In this document: in pieces, positions 53,820 through 64,000 of the stretch
Layout of the letters: each line of letters starts with the position of its first letter
Position numbering within the stretch: position 1 is the stretch's first letter
From: Puccinia triticina
Lineage: Eukaryota > Basidiomycota > Pucciniomycetes > Pucciniales > Pucciniaceae
NCBI RefSeq assembly: GCF_026914185.1
Contig: NC_070559.1
Location: 8,229,501 to 8,293,500, forward strand
DNA length: 64,000 nt
Direction of reading: 5' to 3'
The notes under the pieces: model-generated
What the model was told of the DNA's origin: nothing
The model's input: only the letters and a program-made list of their open reading frames with translations
Database searches by the model: none
Translations under genes and position numbers: made by a program

Positions 53820-54241
53820 CAGCCTACAGAGGTTTGGTCACAGTGGTTAGTTAGTTACGGTAGTTAGTTAGTGGCGCAATCAGCCTACAGAGGTTTGGTC
53901 ACAGTGGTTAGTTAGTTACTGTAGTTATTTAGTGGCGCGATCAGCCTACAGAGGTTTGGTCACAGTGGTTAATTAGTTACGGTAGTTAGTTTGATTAGGA
54001 TCAGCCTACAGAGGTTCGGTCACAAGTGGTTAGTTAGTTTAGTTAGGATCAGCCTACAGAGGTTTGGTCACAGTGGTTAGTTAGTTACGGTAGTTATTTA
54101 GTGTTGCAATCAGCCTACAGAGGTTTGGTCACAAGTGGTTAGTTATTTTAGTTAGGATCAGCCTACAGAGGTTTGGTCACAGTGGTTAGTTAGTTACGGT
54201 AGTTAGTTAGTGTCGCGATCAGCCTACAGAGGTTTGGTCAC
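53820..54241. repeat. 61/48-bp minisatellite
   Basis: Eight copies of CAGCCTACAGAGGTTTGGTC starting at 53820, 53881, 53942, 54002, 54050, 54111, 54159 and 54220. Spacings are 61, 61, 60, 48, 61, 48 and 61, so a full and a 13-bp-shorter unit alternate in the second half. It lies directly downstream of the LTR-type core promoter. Confidence 0.88.
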
Positions 54242-55478
54242 ATATGGTAGTTTAGTCAGCAGTGTGGTTATTAGCGGTATTAGTGGTTAGTACAAGTAGC
54301 GTAGAAGTTTAGTAGCAGTATTAGTGTTTTGGCAGTAGTAGAACCGAGCATAACACAACAACAAGTTCGCGTTAAACAGCATATTAGTAACGTGAAGTAC
54401 AAGTATAACAAAGTAAGTATATTGCCTGCGAGCAAAGAAGTTATAACAGATTTGCTAGCCTGTTGAATCAAGTGATCTAGGTCTGATAGAGATTACTATA
54501 TGAAAGTAAGATCTATCTTGGAATCAGCCATATCTTTATAAATATTGATTACAAGACTCTTAGATATTTGCATAGTATTATTAGAGGGGCAGGTCTTTCA
54601 AACCACCCGTAAGTTGTAATAGCCTTTCAACCTATTAAGCAATTTATTTCCCCCTCAGCGGATATTTCACCAAATTATATTTAGTGTCCCACACGAGTCC
54701 TACAGCGGACTGATCCCAGGCCACTTCCCAAAATCTTGGAGCTCAAGGAGGCCCAGGAGCTGGGCATCAGGGCCTCTTGGGCCCTCTACTGGAACACCCC
54801 CCTCATGAGTTTTTGTGCGTAAGCTCATCAAGGTCACTAAAAAGACCATGTATTGTTCTTGCCTTGACAGGATTTTGTGGCAACACATCTTTGCGGAAAT
54901 TGCTGAGTGCGTTTGGGGACCCGGGGGCCATCGTGCGGATCAGTTGCTTGGTCCCTCACCATAACCCACATTGGCCCCAAGAGACACACCTCCATCCCCA
55001 GCGCCAATGGCATGGCCCTTGACAAGCGCGCTTTGGAGGCCCAGGCCCCACACACAAGTTTCTTGAGTCATTCAATAAACAAAATCTGCAATTTTTGCAC
55101 AAAGTTTGATAAATGGTTACAAATTACACAATTCCGGAGATAATAGGCTCCTGCTGTACAGAAGACTCATATCTTTTTGAAAATAAAATTTGAAACTGGT
55201 TTAAAAAATGCTGTCAACAACAAAGTGAGTCACTTCAGTCCTGAGTGATTTTGATAGGCACATGTTTTGTCCCCAAAAGAGATATTGTTGAAATATCTTA
55301 TATCACTTCATTTTCTCTTCTAATCCATCACTGTGTATTGCTCATGCCTTGACCGTCACTCATTTTTAAATCTAGATTTATGTATTCCTTCCTTTGCCTG
55401 ACATATGAAAATCTGTATGGATAATGGGGTGGAGAATGAGCCAGGTTGGCACATTAAAATTTCAAGGCCAACTATGGG
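54242..55478. other. no gene recognised
   Basis: Mixed AT-rich sequence with short frames lacking motifs. A 240-bp stretch near 54760-55060 is more GC-rich, but no homology was recognised. Confidence 0.4.
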
Positions 55479-55486
55479 CCCCGTTT

Positions 55487-56689
55487 CAACGTTGTAACAG
55501 CTGCGCTACGCTAAAAAAAGCGGTCATTTAGCGCAGCGCAGCGGTCACACCGCTACACCCCCACGGCATTTAGCGGAAGCTGTCAAGAAACCGCTTCCGC
55601 TAACACTATATTTAGCGGTGAGCTGCTTTTCTTTCAGAGGCCTCAGCGTTAGCGCAGCGGAAATTTAGGCGCTAAAGCTGCAAGATAGCGCAGCGCAGCG
55701 CAAATACCGCTACGTGAGCGCTTCCTGGCCGCTAAAGGCTGCACACACCGCTAAACTCTGCGCCGGCCGCCAAAAGCTGCGCACTTGCGGCCCACTGCAG
55801 CCTAGATGTATGTACAACTCACCGGTTGCCCTTGAGCTTGATCAATACGTGGTCACCAGAATCCGTCTCCGCCGTTCTCCGCCGTCCTTATCATGGTTTG
55901 GCATCTAAATTCTGGTATACGTGCGGACCCAGTCCCAGACTCCGACAGCAATCAACCATCTACCCCCCCTGATACTGGAAATGGAAAAATTCCGCCTCAA
56001 TCGGAACGCCGGGAGTCTACTCGTCTTCGTACCCCACTCACTCGGCCAGGATTCATATTGACCCACGGCGATTCTCGTCGTTCGCTGGTGCCTGAAACTC
56101 CTGCTCTTGCCACTAGACGGCCCCGTGTTCCAAAGAACAACAACACTACAGTTACTGTTGCCTCAGGAGATGAAAACAACAATGAACCACACGCAGGTGG
56201 CCAAGATACAACGCCGACAACTGTTTTTGCGGGAACTACACAGGTCGCTGTTCGTAATGGGGCTCAAGTCACCATTGATACCGCTCAAGATTCTGATGCA
56301 GAAAATGAGAAGCACACCAATCAAAATAAAAAGAGAAAGGACCCGACTAAAGATAAAGACGGTTTTGATCATGCACGGCTTTATTTCTATAAACCGGGCT
56401 GTTTTTTTCCCTAAGTTTTTTTCCCCCCGTGTTTGTAGAAAAGCGGGTTTCGACCGCTGCGCTACCGCTAAAATCAGCGGAAAAGCGCTGCGCTACCGCT
56501 GATTTTAGCGGTTTGCCGCTACGTGGCCGCTATTTTTAGCTTGCTAAAATACAATTTTTTTCTTAGGGAATTTGAATAGCGGAAGCGGTAGCGGTTTGAG
56601 CGCTATCCTTCAGCGCAGCGCAGCGGTGCACAAAACCGCTGCGCTAAACCGCTGCGCTGAGCTTTTCGAAGCTTAGCTGTTACAACGTT
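55487..56689. mobile_element. non-autonomous hAT-like element
   Basis: Termini CAACGTTGTAACAGCT (left) and its inverted copy (right), flanked by CCCCGTTT/GCCCGTTT (55479-55486 and 56690-56697, one mismatch), fitting an 8-bp duplication. Both subterminal regions (55500-55800 and 56450-56670) are packed with AGCGCAGCG and CGCTA words like the MITE at 6152-6583. The interior has one short frame but no transposase core, so it is probably an internal-deletion derivative. Confidence 0.75.
55893..56414 (+). CDS. hypothetical protein, possible hAT transposase N-terminal remnant
   Basis: 173 codons from ATG 55893, the only sizeable frame inside the hAT-like element. Pro/Thr/Asn-rich, with a Lys-rich stretch (NQNKKRKDPTKDKD) near the end that could be a nuclear signal. 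No zinc finger, DDE residues or dimerisation domain. A link to the transposase N terminus is inferred only from its position between hAT-type ends. Confidence 0.4.
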   Translation: MVWHLNSGIRADPVPDSDSNQPSTPPDTGNGKIPPQSERRESTRLRTPLTRPGFILTHGDSRRSLVPETPALATRRPRVPKNNNTTVTVASGDENNNEPHAGGQDTTPTTVFAGTTQVAVRNGAQVTIDTAQDSDAENEKHTNQNKKRKDPTKDKDGFDHARLYFYKPGCFFP

Positions 56690-56697
56690 GCCCGTTT

Positions 56698-57034
56698 GCA
56701 CCAGCTAAGCTTTGATAAAAGGGAAGTTTTGAGACATTCCTTGGGCCTCCATATTATCAGCCTTTTGAAAAACCTGTCAAACCCCTCACCAGGGTGAAAG
56801 TTGACCTGCCACTTCTCCACCCTAATGCATAATTTACATAAAACCACAGCTCAAAGCTGATGTAGTTACTGTCTCCTGTTATATATTCCTTTGGTTTTCC
56901 CTCCTCTTTCAGGCCTTTTTTTTAAAGGATCTCTTACAATCTGCAGTCAGTTTCTTAAGTTTGAAGAACTCAAGCCTCAAATCTATTTGTGGAACCATAA
57001 GCTTCAATGTGATGCTAGACTACAACCCTTCAGC
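56698..57034. other. no gene recognised
   Basis: Short spacer; it may be the body of the Helitron-type element that ends at 57064, but no 5' terminus was identified. Confidence 0.3.
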
Positions 57035-57064
57035 TTGCAGCGGCGAAGCCACCTTGGCCTCTAG
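57035..57064 (+). mobile_element. Helitron-type 3' end
   Basis: GCAGCGGCGAAGCC (hairpin with one arm base changed), then ACCTTGGCCT and CTAG at 57061-57064, followed by T. Nearly identical to the 3' end at 60283-60312. The matching 5' end was not found. Confidence 0.55.
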
Positions 57065-57329
57065 TAGTTACTTATTCATCAATTAACACTCTTAGTCCTT
57101 TGACTTCTTTCAATTAGGACTATCATTGGCCCAGACAATGCTCAGCTTCTGACCACTCCTGTAACAGCTGATTCTCATCTGTGGACCAACCTCACTGCAA
57201 GCATAATTGGGTGGGCTGAGTTTATCCCAGTTAAACTGGGATGCACTCAACAAATTTAAACTTGGTTGATCTCCATCAATCCAAGTTTATTAAAGACACA
57301 GTTTTTCCACAACTGAAAAAAAAAGTTCA

Positions 57330-57598
57330 AGGGTTCCCCCTGTAAATACATAAAAACAGCCAAAAAAAAACATCAAGGGTTTCCCCTTATTATAAAACAC
57401 AAAAAAAACTACCAGGTTTAATCTATATACAACAGAACTGGAAAAAAATGAAATCTCAAATGCCCCCAAACAACACCAAAGGTGTTGTTAACAGCAATGG
57501 CTGTTGCGTCTGGGTCAACCTCCAGCCCGCGTCAAGCGCACGGGTCAAAAAGGAAGGGCGTTGAAGGCCCCCATCCCGCAGCAAAGGCTGCAGAACCC

Positions 57599-57629
<31 letters not shown>

Positions 57630-57700
57630 TCTTTAGCCCCTCAAACTGTGCAAGTGCAACAGCGGAGGGGGTTGAGGACAAACCACACGCTGGAAGTACA
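57330..57700. repeat. dispersed repeat, copy 2, with a run of 28 G
   Basis: Counterpart of 8790-9130 in the same orientation. It contains a homopolymer of 28 G at 57599-57626, where the other copy has a short GGGGGG tract, so the G run expanded in this copy. The run could form quadruplex structures and may vary in length. Confidence 0.65.
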
Positions 57701-57850
57701 GCGGCAGAGGACGCCCTGGGGGTAAAGCAAACAAAAAAGCCCACCTTTTATGTGTACGAGGTCAGACATCCACCAGCAGCAATGCCTTGCCTCGAGTCCC
57801 CAATGCCTTGTTGACTACGGCCACCGCCACCGCCACGATCCCCCCTAGGT

Positions 57851-58405
57851 ATGTCTGATCTGCTTGGCCGCGTATTAACAGGTATTGACCAACTTGGCGT
57901 TTACAGGTTTGGGCGAGGAAACCTGCTCCTCGCGACTTTCCCGGCGAAGTTGCCCTGCTTAGTTGTGTTGCGAAGGGTCTGGTTTATCCCAGTCAACGGG
58001 CCTGGTGACCCCATAGATTTTGTGGCGGTGGCAAGGTACATATCTCGGCAGGTTCTACCTCCATTGCTTCCACATCCGTCATACATTCACTTTGTAACTC
58101 CTTGTCGCAGAGTCTCAGCCAAGCATATGTACCGTTTCCCAGAATCCCTTTTGGCTGAGGCAGACCTTCTTCAACGTGCCACGTCTCTCGATGCGGCAAC
58201 GTCTATTTGAGTACATCTGTATCTCACCTCCTCTTGTCGAGCGTCCCGACGGGGGACAGTACTTTGTTTCAGTGTTGGATTGGGAGATCTACCCCATGCA
58301 ATTTTTCACCCCTCTTGCCCTGGGGGCCCTGCCTGAGATTTCATCCCGCCGCGCCTCAAAGGTTCCTATTTTCTTTAGAGTTTGTACAGCAAACTCACGC
58401 CCCTA
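57851..58405 (+). other. possible decayed coding region, unrecognised
   Basis: Two overlapping + frames (57851-58210 and about 58176-58405) could be pieces of one protein (..PESLLAEADLLQRA.. and ..RQRLFEYICISPPLVERPDGG..), with possible splice sites between. I recognise no family. Both lack a supporting context, so this may be chance. Confidence 0.25.
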
Positions 58406-60137
58406 AGGTGTCCACTCTACATTTGCCTAATTTTTTGTGTACGAGCTGATCCACTTGCATCAGTATCAGATTATATTCAGCCTGGTGTCTTTGTCCCCGT
58501 TACACCTCCGCCGCTTGTCATCTAATTTGATTTTATGACAAATAGCAGATAATTAGAAGTTGGTGCTCTTCATCTGAGGGTGTCTATCCCCAGCAAGGGA
58601 CATCAAGACAATCCAGAACATGATTATCTTGATGCCGCGCCGCACGCTGCCGGACACTGGTGCTGTTACAACCAGGACTAAGTGGGTACCGCTCACCAAA
58701 AAGTTTGAAGGAAGCTCTGCACAGGTTGAGTGGCAGGAGCTCAGCCCTCTCTTCTCAGCGTCGGAATTCTTTACATCCAGCACCAATGGATCCAATCCAC
58801 TCATATGCGAGCTTGCGGGTCTTGCTTGGCGCCTCCTCTGAGCAGCCAATTATGCCCGCAGACCCAGCGCCAATCAAACCCGCAGCCGCCCCGCCTCCCT
58901 CCCCCAAAAATAGACCGCCGCCAATTTTGCCCTGCTTTCCCCCCCGATATAACCTCTGTGTCACATTTGCCCTCCAAAAGTTGGTGAAATATGAACACAA
59001 GTTGTTCTCCACCTGAGCACTTCCCCCCCTTCCCTTGAATTCACTTTCCAAACACCCAGATTTGGCTTGTTGTAATCTTCTTCCTCTCTGTGTACTTGAC
59101 ACCAATCAATGTAAGTATTTATTTATGTAATGGTAGTGTTTATATTTTGTCTTGTTCAGTTCTTTTCCTCACTCCCCATATTTTATCTTCTGGATCAATG
59201 AATTTTTGATGGGACAATGTGATTATCAGTGTGTTGATTGTACACTGAGTGTGTGGCAAGGGAACTGTGAATATGTAGATGGATGGATCCCTTCTAATTC
59301 CTGATGATTGATGTTCAAACTTAACCAAGCTACCTTGCCTGAGGCTTTGCTGGATGCACTTATCAGGATTCCTTTTGTCAAAACAGCAAAATATCACGTG
59401 AGCAGCACAATGCAGGTATGAGAGCTGTGGATTCATTCAGCTGTGATTGATTTACAAAAGAATATGTTGCATAGACCAAAGAGTTATACACTGGCAAAAA
59501 CATCCACCATGTCTCCCTTGATTCAAGGTTGATTCACAAGCAGGTTTTACTCAACTTAATTAAGGCCCTCTGGTAATTGGATGGGTGAGAGTCAGATGAC
59601 CCTGTAGGGAACCTCTTCTGGTCAGCATTAAACTACCAGTTTTTTATCAAGTTGCCTGGAGTAGGGAAATCTCTTCAGTTTGAAAAATACAACTCTTTCC
59701 TTGTGCCATGAATTGCAGTGATGGATTCTGCTGCACAAACCCCCTGAAGGACCATCATTGAGTAACTGTGTGGTGCTCCTAATTGCCACCATTTATTATC
59801 AGAAACTCAAAGACTACAAGGTTTCTCTCAACAAAAACACTTCCTGGTTGTATTCATATCCAAGTGTTGAATTGGGTTGTACACAGTAGCCCCTAATAGT
59901 GTGTGTGATCAAGCACAGAGAAATTCAAGAGTTTTTTTTACCATCCTGGTTGGACTATCATCTATTTTAAATTTTTATCCCCCTTCCTGCTCTCACTATG
60001 CAATCTTCACTCCAATATTGTGAAACTTTTCCTTCTTTGTGGCACTGGCTTCAAACCTCAGAGATGAGCTTTGCTTGCCTTCCTTGAAATGAAAGGATGG
60101 TTTTTTCATGCCATATCCCTTACTGCTTGGTGTAGCA
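58406..60137. other. no gene recognised
   Basis: AT-rich, with no motif-bearing frame and no repeat relation found. Confidence 0.4.
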
Positions 60138-60312
60138 TCTATACTACAGGAGGTCCTTTCTGCTGTTCAATCAAATACCTGATCTGTTCTGATTAGCAGC
60201 TACATACTGGCTTCAGCAGAAGCTGAATGCCTCACACTAGCTGAATAGGATTGGGAAGGGGGTGCAGGGCTGAAACTTGGGTGTGCAGCGGCGAAGCCGC
60301 CTTGGCCTCTAG
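60138..60312 (+). mobile_element. probable 175-bp non-autonomous Helitron
   Basis: Starts TCTATACTACAGG after an A (60137). It ends with the hairpin GCGGC-GAA-GCCGC (60288-60300), eight bases, then CTAG (60309-60312), followed by T. TC at the 5' end, a hairpin close to a 3' CTRR and insertion between A and T are the defining Helitron features. It is too short for any gene, so it would depend on an element elsewhere. Confidence 0.6.
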
Positions 60313-61440
60313 TTAAATATAAACACAAGATTTAAACTTGGGTGATCTCAACTGATGAAATATAAATCCAACGTACCCCCCTTGTGCTTATACTTAATTG
60401 GTGGAGATCAAACAACTTTAAATTGGTTGAGTGCATTCCAGTTTGACAGCTCTGTTTATGAAACTTAGGGCAAAAATCCGTCAAAATAAGGGTTTTTGGG
60501 CCCTAGCACTATAACTGTGCTGATTTAAACACTGGTAATGTAAATTACCAAACTTGTTACGTGGTAAATATAGCCACTACAAGGGTTTTAACACTCTTTA
60601 ACAGAGGAGGAATTAATTATGTAATTATTAATTACAGGGAATTAATTTGGCGGAAAAGTAGGTGGTAAGCGCTTAAACTGATTGGCTGCTTGACAGAGGC
60701 GGTGGTCTTACAGCAACTACTTATATGGATAAAGCTTTAAATATGCTAATAAAGGATTTTTGATGATTTAAAGGGTTTAATCCAGTGATTTTACATGCTG
60801 GGGATGGTTTATAAGGAAAAGGGGCTACTGTAGTAGCAGGGGAGAATATTCATGGCAAACTTACGGTTTATGGGTGGTGAATGGTCTGGGGGATCTTTTC
60901 CTGAGGGCCAAATAGGCCTCTATTTATAGAGGGGACTTCAGTGGGCGTAAACACTAAGTCCTTTTCTCCCTATGGGAGTATCCAGGGGTGTAGCCGTGAA
61001 AAGGGCTTGGCTGTGGGCAATTTATTTGTATTGTAATAGACTAATTTCCCTGACTCTGTCACATGACATATGTATAACCAATTGTCATGTGAAAGAGCTT
61101 CAGTAGAAGTCTACATAATACTTTCACGGGGTATTTTTACACGAGTAATATTACTCATTACTGTAAAACAGTTTATTTTTATGTACTTTAATTGTTTTAC
61201 TAATTCTTTGTATGTAATACTATTTTTGGGCGCTTTCTGGGGCCAATTCTTATTTATACAATTAGTACATGAAGGAATAGGAATAAGGGGGTACTTTGAG
61301 TGGGTGACCCCCCTTAATTTATGATGAGGAATCTGATTCTGCAATAATAATTTAATAATAATTATTATTTACTAAGTTATTGCAGTCTTTTGGATACTTG
61401 ATGTATCTCTAAGGCTGACACAGTTAAACTGGGATGACTT
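60313..61440. other. no gene recognised
   Basis: AT-rich. A frame at 61070-61324 is hydrophobic but has no recognisable family and is treated as chance. Confidence 0.4.
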
Positions 61441-61470
61441 AAACACAGCCAAATATGCTGGCAGTGCCTT

Positions 61471-61710
61471 GGCTCAGCTGATGCTCAACTGTGGACCAGC
61501 CTAGGCTCATACAATGCTCAGCTGTGGACCAGCCTAGTCTCAGAAAATGCTCAGCTGTGGACCAGCCTTGGCTTGGCTCAGCTGTGGAACAGCCTTGGCT
61601 CAGGTGATTCTCATATTTTGAATAGTCTTAAAACACGTGATTCTCAGCTTTGGAAAATCCTTGGCTCAGCTGATGCGCTCAGCTTTTGAAAATTCTTGGC
61701 CCAGCTGGTG
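61471..61710. repeat. irregular tandem repeat of CTCAGCTGTGGACCAGCC
   Basis: Six to eight imperfect copies of a roughly 25-35-bp unit (TGCTCAGCTGTGGACCAGCCT) with growing divergence to the right. A related copy occurs near 57135-57195. Confidence 0.65.
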
Positions 61711-61864
61711 ATAATCTTTGGACACGGCGGGCGCGTTTTGCCGTCAGGAGGACAGAGATTTCCTGTACTCAGGACTCTGTTTGACCCACCAGTGGTTGAC
61801 AACATGATGGCGGGGCGCACAATCTCTGCCAAAGAGCCGGCAGGCACACCGGTCGGATGGCCGG

Positions 61865-62222
61865 TGTGGTAGACGGAAAAGTGAAAAATCAAAAGTTTTT
61901 CCTCATACATATATTTACTCACCCTAGGCCTCAAGATACCACTAAATGGACCTCAGAAATGGATTCTACGGCCGATTTTACCCCTATTCACCACTGGAAG
62001 CGTCACTGGAACCCCGCTGGATTGGAAGTTACACCCTCTTGGACCCTCATGGACACGGCCAGCCCCAGTCATCAACCTGTCACAACCCTCAAGTCATCTT
62101 TCCCAGGTATACACATACTCAGCCCCAGCCAAACACATACTCTTTTCTATCCCTCTTATCTCCACTGCATTTGCAGGAGACCAACCCCATTTCTTCTGTA
62201 TTTGACATGCCCCCGCTTCATT
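61865..62222 (+). mobile_element. truncated B-type LTR (H)
   Basis: Starts TGTGGTAGACGGAAAAGTG and follows the B LTR (read on its coding strand) for about 250-350 bp with substitutions. It is broken where the hAT-type end begins at about 62223. No polypurine tract precedes it, so it is a 5' or solo LTR. The remainder may lie beyond the window. Confidence 0.7.
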
Positions 62223-64000
62223 CAACACCGCAAGAGCTACGCTGACTAAAGCGGACAGCGCAGCGGATGCGTAGCGAATTACCTGCCACTTCGCTAAGCT
62301 TTTCGAAGCGGTCTTAGCGCTTCGCTTTCCACTAATTGATCTGATGATATTTTTTTCTAAATTTTAGCGCACTATTCTTAGCGTAAAAAAGCGGCGTGCC
62401 GCTACGCTTGACGCTTTAATAGCGGTAAAATCGCTATTGTAGCGAGTTTATTCCGCTAAAAAAGCGAATGAAAACCACTATTATAGCGAGGGGATTGTTT
62501 GCTCTTCCGGCGGCAAAAAGTCATGATTTGAATCCTTGGTATGTCGGCATGTAGACTTATTCAAGATTGAGATTGTGTATCATCTAGTATGTATTTCATT
62601 TTTGTATCGGTCCATTCAACTACTTGTGTATCTAGTATGTGTAGTAAATATGTATTCATTTTTTTATCTGAGCTATCGGTTGTGTATCAAGTTAGTCGCG
62701 AGAATAGTGATATAATGTATTCAATTGGATAGGATAATAAAGGAACAGGAAGTGGTGAGATTCAGAATTCGTTAAATCTCGCTGCTGAACTTCGGAGATT
62801 TTTTGGCTGCATCAAGAATCGCATGACAATCATCGAATTTTCCTTTAGCTCTGACTCCACTGCGAAGCCAAAGATGACTACTGATGCATCTTTCAATCGT
62901 TTGAGGTGCAAGGGAACTACGAACTGTGGTACAAATATCGGAAGCTGCAGAGAATGTTCTCTCGACACATGCCGAGCTGCTTGCACATGACAAGTAGTCT
63001 CGGGCCAGGGAAGACAGGACAGGGAACGATGCTGATTGAGTCTGAATCCCAGATGTGGAAAGGGATGAAGTGGTCAGTGCTGTGCGATACAGGGAACAAG
63101 CAATCATGCAGCAAGACTTACCTTCCACCACAGGAGGACATTGCCTTTTATACCTAACGAAAAGTGGGTTGCATGATAACAATTCAACTCGTCTTCGCTG
63201 TCGTCCAGCCCAGCTTGTGTTGGAAAGAAGTTGTACTCAGAGTCAAGTTCTTCAGGATCTGTAGTTGTCTGCGACTTCTCTTCAGATGGAGGTGGAGTCG
63301 ATGGTTTGAGGGCAGCCTGACGGTCCTTGAATTTTTCAAGAAGGAGAGATTGTGCTTCACGGTGATGCATTGAGAATTTGTTTGAAAACAGGAGGAGCCT
63401 CCACGCTGGATGCAACATCGTCGCCATGAGGATCGGTTCGCATTTGAGCGCAAGATCTTGATACTTGGTTGCCTTTTTGATCATTGGATCAAACATCGCC
63501 TCTAAGACAGTTCCACTGTTTTCCTGTTTCATTTGAGAGAGGTTGTCAATCAGTCGGCTATATTCATATAGCACCATTGAGCAAGATGGGCCTTCGCCCT
63601 CCATTCGCTTTGTTAAATCGAGGAACCCCTAAGACTCAAGAGCAAGACAGAGTTGTCAGATCAGCCGACGAATCAAAAACAACGTCCTGATATCAGCAAA
63701 AAGGACGACCTGATATCAGTACCGTACCTTCAGAACCCTATTGAGGACTTTGATGTTGTCCCATTCTTTCGATGTGAACTCATAGCCACTGAAATGGTTA
63801 CCCTTTCCGTTTTTTGTTTCGTTGACAAGAAGTTGATTAACGACCTGTGAACAAGAACAAAATAAATCACCGAGACTACCATTAGTGTCAATGATAGTCG
63901 ATTTCAAACCTTTTACTCACCTTTTGTGCATTATATGCTCGATTCCGACTGTCATATGCAATATTCCATCGTATTCCGTATCCCCCTATGATTCCGGGGC
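62223..64000. mobile_element. hAT transposon, one end and 3' gene part
   Basis: The proposed left end begins CAACACCGCAAGAGCTACGC, followed by 280 bp of AGCG/CGCTA-rich subterminal sequence (62230-62510), as in the two non-autonomous relatives. The transposase gene lies inside on the minus strand and runs out of the window, so the other end and the target duplication cannot be checked. Confidence 0.6.
62772..64000 (-). CDS. hAT transposase, C-terminal exons (partial)
   Basis: Minus strand exons: before 63921 (..RWNIAYDSRNRAYNAQK), 63844-63728 (39 codons, LLVNETKNGKG..), 63628-63122 (169 codons, with GFLDLTKRMEGEGPS and a helical region) and 63041-62772 (90 codons to the stop). Introns are 76, 99 and 80 nt, all GT..AG and all frame-preserving. 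The last exon carries the hAT dimerisation motif (FPVLSSLARDYL..SACVERTFSAASDI), which is diagnostic. The catalytic N-terminal part lies outside the window. All visible exons join without stops, so the gene may be functional. The product would cut and paste this element and mobilise related short ones. Confidence 0.85.

Noticed and set aside
53437..54241. CRISPR-like repeat array
   Set aside because: Units are long and contiguous without unique spacers and the context is eukaryotic; these are minisatellites.
61070..61324. 84-codon hydrophobic frame resembling a membrane protein
   Set aside because: AT-rich DNA readily gives hydrophobic frames; no family similarity or neighbouring gene was recognised.

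Overview
The window looks like transposon-dense nuclear DNA of a filamentous fungus, most likely a basidiomycete such as a rust (Pucciniales). This is an inference from short introns (60-125 nt, GT..AG), LTR and DNA transposons in nearly every kilobase, and the absence of any recognisable single-copy host gene. Almost everything that can be named is a mobile element or a repeat. No rRNA, functional tRNA gene, operon or CRISPR array was seen.

Layout. 1-9344: a decayed Copia gag-protease fragment, a foldback element split by a solo LTR, an old Ty3-type 3' LTR, a hAT-like MITE, a 45-bp palindromic minisatellite and a 38-bp perfect palindrome. 9345-42809: a three-level nest of Ty3/Gypsy elements. 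Element A (+, LTRs 9345-10245 and 41909-42809) is interrupted by element B (-, LTRs 18584-19508 and 39156-40080), which is interrupted by element C (+, LTRs 22331-23300 and 30878-31847). Target duplications and LTR differences agree on the order A, then B, then C. A small solo LTR also sits in A gag. 43611-52030: element D (-), related to A and B, with a tRNA-Tyr-derived primer site, duplicated intron-like modules and broken reading frames. 52031-64000: minisatellites, a hAT-derived element, two Helitron-type 3' ends (one probably a 175-bp mini-Helitron), a dispersed repeat with 28 consecutive G, a truncated B-type LTR and the 3' part of an intron-containing hAT transposase gene running off the right edge.

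How the parts work. A, B and D share one plan: Gag with a CCHC knuckle and DSG protease in one frame, a TTTTTTA heptamer immediately before the gag stop, and RT-RNase H-integrase in the -1 frame. All make 4-bp target duplications. C is a chromovirus: one 2259-codon Gag-Pol frame ending in a chromodomain, with a 5-bp duplication. B (apart from the C insertion) and C look coding-competent; A and D are broken.

The most notable observation is an extra antisense gene between pol and the 3' LTR of both A and B. It has its own TATA box and ATG and several short phase-0 introns, and it encodes a Pro/Ser-rich protein (442 codons in B) that I do not recognise. B landed in an exon of A's copy, and C landed in the last exon of B's copy.
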